From Planctomycetota bacterium (GTDB taxonomy: Bacteria; Planctomycetota; UBA1135; UBA2386), in NCBI GenBank assembly GCA_016713175.1, contig JADJPQ010000007.1, forward strand, positions 372,001 to 436,000: a DNA stretch of 64,000 nucleotides. Direction: 5' to 3'. The position numbers and the translations under genes were made by a program. The notes under the pieces were generated by a model. That model made no database searches, had not been told where the DNA came from, and saw nothing but the letters and a program-made list of their open reading frames with translations. Positions 28,285 to 35,878 of this stretch are shown piece after piece (the stretch's first letter is position 1; the number at the start of each line of letters is the position of its first letter).

Positions 28285-29325
28285 TCAGGCGCGGAGCGGC
28301 ACCAGCAAGTCGATCGCCAGCACGTCGTCGGCCAGCCGGCGAGCAATCGCCTCGCCGCGGTGGGCGTGCAGCACGGTCTGCGCCAGGAACAGCCCCAGGC
28401 CCTGCGCGGTGCCGCGGAACACCCGATTCAGGTAGTACGGTTCGAACGTTCGCGGCAGCCGCCAGGCCTGCAGGCCGCGGCTTTGCACGCGCAGGCGGGC
28501 GCGCGCCGCCTGGCCGTGGGTGTCGAGGTGGATGCCGACCGCTTCCCCGAGGTCCCGGAACTCACCGGCCACGCGGACGAACGCGTCCAACGCCGCGTTC
28601 AGCAGTTCGGGCTCACCCGCAATCCACAGCGGCCCCGGGGCGCCGAGCTCGATCGCTGTCCGCGCCGCGTCCGGCAGGCGGGCCATCGCCGTCTGCACCG
28701 CCAGGACCAGGTCGATGCGATGCTCGAGCCGGGCGCCGTGCTCGGCGCGCGCCAGCAGGTGGATGCGCGCCAGCGTCGCCTGGATCCGCTGCACGCCGGA
28801 CAGGGCGGACTGCAACTGTGCCTGCCGGTCGCGGTCGCGCTCGGCGTCGAGCCCGGCACGCAGCAGTTGCAGGTAGCCAGACACGTACATCAGCGGATTG
28901 TTGATCTCGTCGGCGATGCCGCGGACTAGATCGACGAACGCTTCGGCTCGGGGTTGCGCGCTGTCCGCGAGGCTCTGCGCCAGCACTTCCGCCAGATCGC
29001 CCGGCCGCCCGGGCCACAGCAACACCTGCGCCCCCAGCCGCTGGGCCACCGGCGCCAACGCCATCTCGAGCGCCGCGCTGCCGACCAGGACGATGCCGAG
29101 CCCAGGCAGCATGCCGCGCAGTACGCGCAGCGCGCCGCTGGTCTCGGCGCCGTCCTCGGTCACACCGACCAGCGCGACGTCCGGCTGCCATCGCTGCAGC
29201 GCTTCGGTATCGCCGTAGAGCGAGGCAAAGGTCCGTGCGTCCCGGGTCGTGGGCAGAGCCTGCACCGCTGCCATCAGGCCTGGGTCGGGACAGCCAATCA
29301 CAGCGAGGCGGACGGGTCGATCCAT
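28285..29325 (-). CDS. Degenerate histidine-kinase-like protein, pseudo-receiver plus pseudo-kinase
   Basis: 346 residues, start ATG 29325 (MDRPVRLAVIGCP). Residues 1-118 look like a receiver fold without acceptor Asp (PDVALVGVTEDG) or the conserved Lys (LLWPGRPGD). Residues 125-195 are a HisKA dimerisation helix pair reading GIADEINNPLMYVSGYLQLL, where Asp139 replaces the phosphorylated His of GIAHEINNPL. Residues 205-346 are an HATPase-like domain: the N-box has Asp instead of Asn (LLNAALDAF), the DxGxG box is missing, and only EPYYLN and GLGLFLA echo the F and G2 boxes. Phosphotransfer by the classical route seems impossible. It sits directly upstream of the Glu52 regulator, so it may act as a binding partner or anti-activator. 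An in-frame ATG 63 bases upstream is an alternative start. Confidence 0.88.
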   Translation of the reverse strand: MDRPVRLAVIGCPDPGLMAAVQALPTTRDARTFASLYGDTEALQRWQPDVALVGVTEDGAETSGALRVLRGMLPGLGIVLVGSAALEMALAPVAQRLGAQVLLWPGRPGDLAEVLAQSLADSAQPRAEAFVDLVRGIADEINNPLMYVSGYLQLLRAGLDAERDRDRQAQLQSALSGVQRIQATLARIHLLARAEHGARLEHRIDLVLAVQTAMARLPDAARTAIELGAPGPLWIAGEPELLNAALDAFVRVAGEFRDLGEAVGIHLDTHGQAARARLRVQSRGLQAWRLPRTFEPYYLNRVFRGTAQGLGLFLAQTVLHAHRGEAIARRLADDVLAIDLLVPLRA

Positions 29326-29378
29326 CGGGGAATGGCAGCAAGCAGCGCAGCGAGGGCCGGGGAACGTAACATCCGGTG

Positions 29379-29401
29379 CGCTCGGACGCATGAGCCGAGC
29401 G
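29379..29401. promoter_or_regulatory. Dyad in the divergent kinase-like/tail-anchored protein gap
   Basis: CGCTCGG (29379-29385) and CCGAGCG (29395-29401), perfect 7-bp arms around a 9-base centre, in the 132-base divergent region. Position fits an operator shared by the minus-strand signalling operon and the plus-strand genes. No experimental support. Confidence 0.33.
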
Positions 29402-29457
29402 GACGGAGTTGGGGTCGACTGCAGCGCGAACGGTCCTGCTGCCGATAGCGCGGTGGG

Positions 29458-29856
29458 ATGGTGGGTGACGAATGCGACGGCGAAGCTGGACCGCGCCCTG
29501 TCCGGATGCGCGCGGTGCCGCCCGAACCGGGGGCCGGGGCCCAGGTGCCGCGGCCGGCGGTACGGCTGCGGCGCGAACTGAAACTGCCGACGGTGGCCGA
29601 CCTGATCCGCGATGACGATGCGGTCCGCCGCCTGCCCGGCCAGGCGCGGTCGGCGCTGCGGCACGTGCAGATCGGGAATCTGGCCGCCGCGGAGACCGCG
29701 TTGCCGGGCGGGTTCGCGGCCGTCCTGCCGGGCCCTGGCGAGCAGCGTCGCGCCCGTCGCCGCGCCGCACGCAAGGTTGCCGTCACCCTGGCCATCCTCG
29801 CGGCCGCGACGTTGACCTTCGCGCTCTGGTGGTGTTCGCAGTCCCCTTCCGGCTAA
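29458..29856 (+). CDS. Small tail-anchored membrane protein
   Basis: 132 residues from ATG 29458; ATG 29506 would shorten it by 16 residues. The N-terminal third is Pro/Arg-rich and may be untranslated. Residues about 40-95 form a hydrophilic domain (LPTVADLIRDDDAVRRLPG, LRHVQIGNLAAAET). A basic run RRARRRAARK then precedes one membrane segment (VAVTLAILAAATLTFALWW) and a short polar end. Codon use has the high G/C third positions of real genes here. The basic residues precede the segment, opposite to exosortase sorting signals, so it is more likely tail-anchored. First plus-strand gene across from the degenerate kinase; no family recognised. Confidence 0.5.
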   Translation: MVGDECDGEAGPRPVRMRAVPPEPGAGAQVPRPAVRLRRELKLPTVADLIRDDDAVRRLPGQARSALRHVQIGNLAAAETALPGGFAAVLPGPGEQRRARRRAARKVAVTLAILAAATLTFALWWCSQSPSG

Positions 29857-29910
29857 TGCCTTGCGAAACCACCGCCGAACTGCTGGATTGCCCCGCTGCA
29901 GCCCCCCGTG

Positions 29911-30927
29911 ATGACGCCATCGAGCCGTGCAGTGAGTCGCCGCCAGCCGCCGCCCGCTGGTGTCGGCAACACCGATCCCGAGATCAGTGTGGTCGTGCCG
30001 ATCTACAACGAGCGCGACAACCTCGAACCGCTGCACGACGCGCTGCGCTGGGCCCTGCAGGCGCAGGCGCGCAGCTACGAGATCATCTTCGTCGACGACG
30101 GCAGCAAGGACGGCGGCCGCGACGTCATGCGTGTGCTCGCGGCCAGCGATCCGCACCTGCGGCTGGTGTTCTTCCGGCGCAATTACGGGCAGACCGCCGC
30201 GATGGCAGCTGGCTTCCGGATCTGCCGCGGCCGCATCGTCGTGACGATGGACGGCGATCTGCAGAACGATCCCGCCGACATCGGTCGGTTGGTCGAACGC
30301 CTGGACGCCGGCTTCGACGTGGTCTGCGGCTGGCGGCGCAAGCGGCAGGATCGGATGGCGACGCGGTTGCTGCCGAGCCGGCTCGCCAACCTGCTGATCG
30401 CCCGCGTCACCGGCGCGCGGATCCATGACACCGGCTGTTCGCTGAAGGCCTATCGCAGCTGGGTCGTGCGCAGCCTGCACCTGTATTCGGACATGCACCG
30501 CTTCATGGCGGCGCTCGGTGTCGGGCTCGGCGCCCGGATCACCGAGTTGCCCGTCCGCCACCATCCCCGGCGCGCCGGCAAGTCCAAGTATGGCCTCGGT
30601 CGGATCTTCCGGGTGCTGGCCGATCTGATCGGCATCAAGATGCTGATCCAGTTCGCGGCCCATCCGATCCGCTGGTTCACGCTGCTGTCGCTGCCGTTGT
30701 TCCTGCTGGCGCCGTTCATGTTCCTGCTCGGGTTCGTCAAGCTGCGCGGCGACGGTTCGTGGGAGTGGTTTGGCGACACCGACATGGGCGGCGTCGCCGC
30801 CGGCAGCGTCGCCGTGCTGTTTGCCGCCAACGTGTTCCTGCTCGGGTTCCTCGCCGAACTGCAGATCAAGGTGTCGAGATTCTTCCGGCAACGGATCTCG
30901 GTCACGGCCCGTGAGGCGAGCCTGTGA
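29911..30927 (+). CDS. Glycosyltransferase family 2, dolichyl-phosphate-mannose-synthase type
   Basis: 338 residues from ATG 29911 (GTG 29908 also possible). N-terminal GT-A domain: SVVVPIYNERDN, FVDDGSKDGG, and the intact metal-binding TMDGDLQNDP. A QxxRW-region equivalent is absent, as in the DPM/GtrB group. The C-terminus has two membrane segments (about 252-276 and 290-315), the GtrB/ArnC arrangement for making polyprenyl-phosphate sugars. It overlaps the next gene by 4 bases. That gene begins with a paralogous domain that has lost these motifs, so this protein is the likely active half of the pair. Confidence 0.92.
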   Translation: MTPSSRAVSRRQPPPAGVGNTDPEISVVVPIYNERDNLEPLHDALRWALQAQARSYEIIFVDDGSKDGGRDVMRVLAASDPHLRLVFFRRNYGQTAAMAAGFRICRGRIVVTMDGDLQNDPADIGRLVERLDAGFDVVCGWRRKRQDRMATRLLPSRLANLLIARVTGARIHDTGCSLKAYRSWVVRSLHLYSDMHRFMAALGVGLGARITELPVRHHPRRAGKSKYGLGRIFRVLADLIGIKMLIQFAAHPIRWFTLLSLPLFLLAPFMFLLGFVKLRGDGSWEWFGDTDMGGVAAGSVAVLFAANVFLLGFLAELQIKVSRFFRQRISVTAREASL

Positions 30928-33347
30928 GCGAGATCCTGGTCTCCGTCGTGGTCGCGATCCGCGGCACCGAAGCGCATCCGCGCGCGGTCGCCGTCGAGAT
31001 CGGCACGGCTCTGCGCCAAGCCGGCTACGGCTGCGAGTTCGTGTTCGTGCTCGATGGGCCGGTCGGCGTCGCCGAAGCGGAGGTGCGGTCGCTGCAGGCC
31101 ATCTGGCCGGTGACCGTCGTGCAGCTGCAGGGCGGCGGACTCGGCGAGTCGATCGCCCTTTCCGCCGGCGTGGCGCGCGCCCGCGGCGACTACATCCTGA
31201 ACGTGCCGCCGTACCTGCAGATGGAACCGGCCGACGCGTCGCTGGTGATCGCCGCACTCGAGGCCGGCGCCGACTGCGTGGCGACCTGGCGAGCGCATCG
31301 CGTCGATCCGTGGCTGAACCAGCTGCAGTCGCGACTGTTCAACTGGCTGCTCCGGCAGGTGATGGGCATGCCGTTCCACGACCTCAACTCCGGCACGCGC
31401 GGCTTCCGCCGGCAGGTGCTCGAGGAAGTGGCGGTCTACGGCGAGCTGTATCGCTTCCTGCCGGTGCTGGCGCGCCGGCAGGGCTTCAAGGTGGTCGAGG
31501 TCAAGATCCGCCACCGCGAAGAGAAGGGCCGCGCCGGGTTCTACGGGCTCGGCGTCTATCTGCGCCGCCTGCTCGACATCCTGGCGATCTCGTTCCTGAC
31601 GCGGTTCACGCAGCGTCCGCTGCGGTTCTTCGGCTACGTCGGGTTCACCGCGATGGTCGGCGGCGTGGCGATGGCCGCCTGGCCGCTGTACGAGAAACTG
31701 GTCGAGGACAAGAGTCTCTCGGAGCGCCCGCTGTTCGTCATCGGCGCGATCATGGCGGCGTTCGGCGTGCAGTTGATCGGCTTCGGACTGATCGGCGAGA
31801 TCATCATCTTCACGCAAGCCCCGAACCTGCGCGACTACAAGGTCGCGGAGCTGATCGAAGGCGGCGCCGAACCAGCGCCGACGCCGGCGCCGATCCGGGC
31901 GGCGGACGACGGCGGATCCGCGCCGGCCGCGACCACCGACCCGACGCCGAGCGGAGCCCCGGCGGCACCCGTCGCCGATGCCGCACCGACGCCGGCACGT
32001 CCGGTCGACGACCTGCCGCTGCGGATCCGCGCGCTGTTGCCCGGGGAAGACTCGCGCTGGGATGCGTTCGTCGGCCGGCATCCGGCCGGCACGTTCTTCC
32101 ACCTGACCGGCTGGGGTCGCGCGGTCCGGGAGACCTTCCGGCACGAACAGCACTATCTGGTGGCCGAGCAGGGCCGGCGGTGGGCTGGCGTGCTGCCGCT
32201 GTTCCTGTGCAAGAGCCCGTTCCTCGGCCGCAACCTGGTGTCGGTGCCGTATGCGGTCTACGGCGGCGTGCTGGCCGAGACCGACGTGGCCCAGGAGGCG
32301 TTGTTCGCGCACGCACAACAGCTCGGCCAGCGGCAGCGTGCCGGCTACGTCGAACTGCGGCACCTCGAGGCGCGCCCCGGGCAGCGGCAGCAGAGTCAGC
32401 TGTACGTGACGTTCCGCCAGCCACTGCCGGACGATCCGGCGGGGGTGATGGCCGGCATCCCGAAGAAGGCGCGGGCCGAAGTGCGGCGCGCCCGGGAGGC
32501 CGCCGGACCGCTGGTGTTGGACCAGGCGACCGGCAAGGTCGCGCGAGCGGCGACGTTCGGCCTGCGGGTCGATGAACTCGGCACCGTCGACGACCTGTTC
32601 CGGTTGTTCGCGATCAACAAGCGGCGGCTGGGCTCGCCGTCGTTGCCGCGCGCGTGGTTCCAGGGACTGGTCGACGAGTTCGGCAAGGCGGTGGTGATCC
32701 ATCGGGCGATCGATCCCGACGGCCAGGTGCTCGCGGCGGTGATGAGCTTCTGCTTCAAGGACACGGTCTACGCCTACTACTCGGGCTCGCGGAGCGATGT
32801 CGAAGCGACCGGCGTCAACAACCTGATCTACTGCGGCATCATGGAATGGGCGGTCCGCGAGGGCTTCTCGCGCTTCGACTTCGGCCGCAGCCGGGCCGAG
32901 TCGGGACCGGCCCGGTTCAAGAAGAACATGGGGTTCGCGGCGGAGCCGTTGCACTACGAGTATCTGTTGCTGGGGGATGGGGCGCATCTGCCGGACTTCC
33001 ATCCGAGCAACCCGAAGCTGGACCTGCCGCGCCGGATCTGGTCCAAGATGCCCATGTTCGTGGCGAATCGTCTGGGCGCGTACCTGTCGCGCTACCTGCC
33101 GGTGAGCTCCGGCTCGCCTGGCCCGCGGGGGCCGAACGAGGCCGAGCAGACGCGGTTGTCGTGGCCGCTGATCGGGTTCTACTCTGGCTGCGCCGGGGTC
33201 GCGATCGGCGCGACGGTTGCGGCAGCAGGGCCGATGTGGTTTCAGTCGACGGCGGCGATGGTGGTGGGGATCGCCTTGGTGGTGGTCAGCACCATCTTGT
33301 GCGTGGTCGGGTTGAGCCGGGCGCGGCGGGTGGAGCCGCCGCGGTAG
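30924..33347 (+). CDS. Pseudo-GT2 domain fused to FemAB-family domain
   Basis: 807 residues from GTG 30924. Residues 1-310: GT2/DPM-like domain with two membrane segments (about 235-255 and 270-298). Its active-site motifs are gone: FVLDGPVG replaces VDDGS, and NVPPYLQMEP replaces MDGDLQNDP, so no DxD metal site. Residues 311-362: Pro/Ala-rich linker. Residues 365-715: FemAB/GNAT-like domain (FFHLTGWGRAVRETF, GIPKKARAEVRRARE, SGSRSDVEATGVNNLIYCG, FDFGRS) matching the FemAB family of exosortase loci (TIGR03019). Residues about 745-800: two more membrane segments. FemAB enzymes transfer aminoacyl groups from tRNA. The inert GT2 half may hold the domain at the membrane or partner the active GT2 next door. 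Confidence 0.88.
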   Translation: MSEILVSVVVAIRGTEAHPRAVAVEIGTALRQAGYGCEFVFVLDGPVGVAEAEVRSLQAIWPVTVVQLQGGGLGESIALSAGVARARGDYILNVPPYLQMEPADASLVIAALEAGADCVATWRAHRVDPWLNQLQSRLFNWLLRQVMGMPFHDLNSGTRGFRRQVLEEVAVYGELYRFLPVLARRQGFKVVEVKIRHREEKGRAGFYGLGVYLRRLLDILAISFLTRFTQRPLRFFGYVGFTAMVGGVAMAAWPLYEKLVEDKSLSERPLFVIGAIMAAFGVQLIGFGLIGEIIIFTQAPNLRDYKVAELIEGGAEPAPTPAPIRAADDGGSAPAATTDPTPSGAPAAPVADAAPTPARPVDDLPLRIRALLPGEDSRWDAFVGRHPAGTFFHLTGWGRAVRETFRHEQHYLVAEQGRRWAGVLPLFLCKSPFLGRNLVSVPYAVYGGVLAETDVAQEALFAHAQQLGQRQRAGYVELRHLEARPGQRQQSQLYVTFRQPLPDDPAGVMAGIPKKARAEVRRAREAAGPLVLDQATGKVARAATFGLRVDELGTVDDLFRLFAINKRRLGSPSLPRAWFQGLVDEFGKAVVIHRAIDPDGQVLAAVMSFCFKDTVYAYYSGSRSDVEATGVNNLIYCGIMEWAVREGFSRFDFGRSRAESGPARFKKNMGFAAEPLHYEYLLLGDGAHLPDFHPSNPKLDLPRRIWSKMPMFVANRLGAYLSRYLPVSSGSPGPRGPNEAEQTRLSWPLIGFYSGCAGVAIGATVAAAGPMWFQSTAAMVVGIALVVVSTILCVVGLSRARRVEPPR

Positions 33348-33369
33348 TCGCCTACCGCCGATCCGACCG

Positions 33370-33927
33370 TCACGGTTCGAGCAGTGCCGCGACTGCTTCC
33401 GGCAGCGCCACCGCTTGCGCATGCGGTCGTACTCCGGCCGTCCACAGCGCCGACAGTTCGTCCACCGGCGGCTTGCCGCTGTGCACATAGATCGTCCGGA
33501 TCGCCGGCAGCTCCCGCGCCATCAACAGATCGCGTGCCGAGTCCCCGATCAACACCGCGCCTTCGAACGACAGTCCGAGCAGTTCGCGCGCTTGCAGCAA
33601 CAGTCCGGGGGCCGGCTTCCGGCACGAACACGGCCCGCCCCACGGCGGCGGCGCCTCCGGATGATGCGGACAATGCAGGTAGGCGAGCGGCAGGCCGTGC
33701 AACGCCTGGTGCAAGCGCGCGTGCACGCGGGCCAGATCGGCGGGGGAGTAGAGTCCGCGCGCGATGCCGCTCTGGTTGGTCACCACCACGATCCGGTAGC
33801 CGGCGCCGTGCAGCCGCGCCACCGCGTCGGGAACGCCGGGCAGCACCCGCAACTGGTCCGGCCTCGCCACGAACCCGACTTCGGCGTTCAGCGTGCCGTC
33901 GCGATCCAGGAAGACGATCCGGCTCAC
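33370..33927 (-). CDS. gmhB: D-glycero-D-manno-heptose 1,7-bisphosphate 7-phosphatase
   Basis: 185-residue HAD-superfamily phosphatase of LPS heptose synthesis; close relatives also act in histidine synthesis. GTG 33927 gives VSRIVFLDRDGTLN with the nucleophile and acid Asp pair. VVTNQSGIARG is the family signature, CPHHPE with CSCRKP supplies Cys/His zinc ligands, and GDSARDLLMA is motif 4 (usually GD with a following D). Its start overlaps the upstream lipoprotein stop (GTGA), so the two are co-translated. It converges on the FemAB fusion gene with a 22-base gap. Confidence 0.88.
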   Translation of the reverse strand: MSRIVFLDRDGTLNAEVGFVARPDQLRVLPGVPDAVARLHGAGYRIVVVTNQSGIARGLYSPADLARVHARLHQALHGLPLAYLHCPHHPEAPPPWGGPCSCRKPAPGLLLQARELLGLSFEGAVLIGDSARDLLMARELPAIRTIYVHSGKPPVDELSALWTAGVRPHAQAVALPEAVAALLEP

Positions 33928-34403
33928 CGGCCCGACGTCGCGGCAGTGTCCGTGGCCGGCACCGCGGCCGCGCGCGCCGCCAGCACCTCGAAGCCGAGCA
34001 GCGGCTGGTCCTCGCGATACAGCTTGACGTGCAGCTCGTCGGGCACGATCTGGCCGCGCACGCCGAACGGAAACACCAGGTCCCCCGGGGTCCAGAAGAT
34101 CGGCAACGGCGGCAGCCCGAACGACGAGGCCCCGTCGATCCAGCGCGACGTGTAGGCCTCGGTCTGCTGGTACAGCCGACGTTCCACGGGTCGGTAGCCC
34201 TTCTTGGTGATCCTGACGTCGTGATCGCGACCGAAGTTGCCCGCCAGGTCGAACGATGTCGGCGTGGTCTTGCCGGTGTCGTGGCCGTCGAGCCAGATGC
34301 GCGCCCCCGGCGGATCGCTGGTGATCAGCACCGGGTTGTTGGACTTGAACCAGGTGCACGAGCCGCTGAGAGCGGCGATCAGCAGCAGCAGCGGCGAACG
34401 CAT
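33924..34403 (-). CDS. PEGA-domain lipoprotein
   Basis: 159 residues from ATG 34403. The start is set by a lipoprotein signal MRSPLLLLIAALSGSC with lipobox LSGSC; the longer open frame upstream is not signal-like. Residues about 25-85 form a PEGA-type beta domain: VLITSDPPGARIWLDGHDTG and ITKKGYRPV. The remainder has aromatic-rich segments (FGLPPLPIFWTPGDLVFPFG) also seen in PEGA lipoproteins. Likely anchored to the inner leaflet of the outer membrane or the periplasmic face of the inner membrane. Overlaps gmhB by 4 bases; functional link unknown. Confidence 0.75.
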   Translation of the reverse strand: MRSPLLLLIAALSGSCTWFKSNNPVLITSDPPGARIWLDGHDTGKTTPTSFDLAGNFGRDHDVRITKKGYRPVERRLYQQTEAYTSRWIDGASSFGLPPLPIFWTPGDLVFPFGVRGQIVPDELHVKLYREDQPLLGFEVLAARAAAVPATDTAATSGR

Positions 34404-34500
34404 CGTCGCGGAGTCTATCGGCAGGGCCGGGTTGCCGGCAAAGGTGCTCGCATGCGGGGCGCGATCCGGTAGCATCGTCGTCGGTCAGCGGGTGTCGTTG

Positions 34501-34522
34501 CCCCGGTCCGGTCAACCCGGGG
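34501..34522. promoter_or_regulatory. Dyad in the divergent gap before the SH3-like gene
   Basis: CCCCGG (34501-34506) and CCGGGG (34517-34522) around a 10-base centre, in the 153-base gap between the PEGA lipoprotein (minus) and the SH3-like gene (plus). Could be an operator or leader hairpin. Weak evidence. Confidence 0.25.
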
Positions 34523-34556
34523 TGCAGCGCATCCGCGTTCGTTCTGCGAGGGCATC

Positions 34557-35783
34557 ATGCCAACCAGTCACGCGACCTGGAGCTGCGGCGCCAGGGCGGT
34601 CATCGTGTGGCTCGGCGCCGTCGGCGTCGGGTTGCTCGTTTCTGCATCAGTTCCGGCCCAAGCGGCCACACCACCGGCGGCAGGCAACGCCCCGGCGACT
34701 CCGCCTGCCACCGCCAACCCGTCGGCTGGGCCGACCGAAAACGCGCCGGCGGCCAAGCCAGCCGCGGACGCGCTCGGCACGGTCCTGGTCGACACGGTTG
34801 CGGTTCGCGTCTGGCCCACGGCCAATTCGCCGCACTTCGATGAAGTGCTGCGCCGCGGCCAGGTGGTTGGCGTCGGGCGCACGCAGGCCGGGTTCCGGCA
34901 GGTGTTGCTGCCACTCGGGCCGCCGGGGTTCCTCAGCAAGAAGTACGCGAGCGAATCGACGGCTGGCAAGGTGCGCACGGTCGGCAAAGCCGTGTCGTTC
35001 CGTTATCGCCCAAAGAGCGGTGAAGCCGCGGTCGCCCTGCTGGAGGAGGGCGTCGAACTGCCGGTGATCGGCGAGTCGGACGAGTGGTGGCGGGTCCGGC
35101 ATGCGGCCATCGAAGCGTGGGTCCCCGAGGCCGAGGTCCAGGTCTTCGACCAGCCGCCGGAGACGATGAAGCTCGCGTTTGCCGAACTGCGCAAGGTCCA
35201 CGAGGCCGAAGCCGGGGCGTGGCAAGCCAAGGTCGCGGCGGCGCAGGAGGCCGCCAGGCAGGAGACCGCCAACCGGCAGGTCGTCGGTGAGCTGGAGGCC
35301 CGGTTTGCGGCGGAACTGAAGAAGCCGCTGGGCACGCAACAACTCGAACCGATCGCCACTGCCCTGACCGAGATCGCCGGCAAGCTGCCTGCCGACTCGG
35401 CGCTGCTGCCGACGTTGCAGGCGCTGCAGAAGCGGGTGAAGAACCAGCAGTGGGCGGTCGACGCAACCGCACTGCGCGACGCCGAGCCCATGCCCGCCAT
35501 CGACATCACGACACCGGGACCCAAGGAAGTCGCCGATGGTCTCGAGCGCTTCGCCGCCATCGGTTGGCTGCGCCATGAGAAGCCACTTGGCGGCATCGGC
35601 CGCTACCTGATCGAACAGGGTGGCCAGACCCTGTTCGTCGTCGCCTGCAGCTCAGGCCGCTACGATCTGCAGGTTTTCGTCGGGCGGGAGGTCGGTCTCA
35701 TCGGACCCAAGCGTTCGCCGAGCGGCCAGGAACTGCGGATCCTGGACGTCGAGAAGATCGAGGTTCTCGGCGCGAGACGCTGA
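34557..35783 (+). CDS. Secreted SH3-like domain protein
   Basis: 408 residues from ATG 34557. Membrane or signal segment at residues about 14-36 (AVIVWLGAVGVGLLVSASVPAQA) with a possible cleavage AQA-A. A Pro/Ala/Thr-rich spacer (37-75) follows. Two bacterial SH3-like domains come next: about 78-125 (VLVDTVAVRVWPTANSPHFD, GPPGFLSKKY) and 138-195 (FRYRPKSGEAAVALLEEGVELPVIG, WWRVRHAAIEAWVPEAEV). A helical segment (200-300) and a C-terminal beta domain (IGRYLIEQGGQTLFVV, GRYDLQVFVGREV) end the protein. SH3-like repeats usually bind cell-wall or envelope material. Monocistronic, ended by the strong hairpin at 35795-35845. Confidence 0.8.
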   Translation: MPTSHATWSCGARAVIVWLGAVGVGLLVSASVPAQAATPPAAGNAPATPPATANPSAGPTENAPAAKPAADALGTVLVDTVAVRVWPTANSPHFDEVLRRGQVVGVGRTQAGFRQVLLPLGPPGFLSKKYASESTAGKVRTVGKAVSFRYRPKSGEAAVALLEEGVELPVIGESDEWWRVRHAAIEAWVPEAEVQVFDQPPETMKLAFAELRKVHEAEAGAWQAKVAAAQEAARQETANRQVVGELEARFAAELKKPLGTQQLEPIATALTEIAGKLPADSALLPTLQALQKRVKNQQWAVDATALRDAEPMPAIDITTPGPKEVADGLERFAAIGWLRHEKPLGGIGRYLIEQGGQTLFVVACSSGRYDLQVFVGREVGLIGPKRSPSGQELRILDVEKIEVLGARR

Positions 35784-35794
35784 CGCGGTTTCGA

Positions 35795-35845
35795 GCCGGC
35801 GCGGTGCGGCAACAAACCACACCGCGGTCCTCGACCCGCGCCGGC
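35795..35845 (+). terminator. Long stem-loop terminator-like element
   Basis: Perfect 10-bp arms GCCGGCGCGG (35795-35804) and CCGCGCCGGC (35836-35845) enclose a 31-base loop that can form a small inner stem (GCGG with CCGC). It starts 12 bases after the SH3-like gene stop and ends 33 bases before the next start. No T-run. Probable terminator or mRNA end stabiliser. Confidence 0.5.
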
Positions 35846-35878
35846 GCCAATGACGAAACACGGGTGGTTCCTGCACCC

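Noticed and set aside
26815..28929. 704-codon plus-strand frame opposite the sigma-54 regulator and kinase-like genes.
   Set aside because: The minus strand encodes clear AAA+, HTH and HisKA-like motifs; the plus-strand translation has none.
29458..29856. Considered as an exosortase substrate because of its C-terminal membrane helix.
   Set aside because: Basic residues come before the helix, not after it, and no short conserved motif precedes the helix. Opposite topology to known sorting signals.
29326..31257. Long upstream extension of the kinase-like gene frame.
   Set aside because: It runs antisense through the intact GT2 gene with Arg/His/Pro-rich sequence. The kinase-like protein starts at 29325.
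33140..33347. Separate small membrane protein at the end of the FemAB fusion.
   Set aside because: The two helices are in the same frame with no stop or credible start between; they belong to the fusion.
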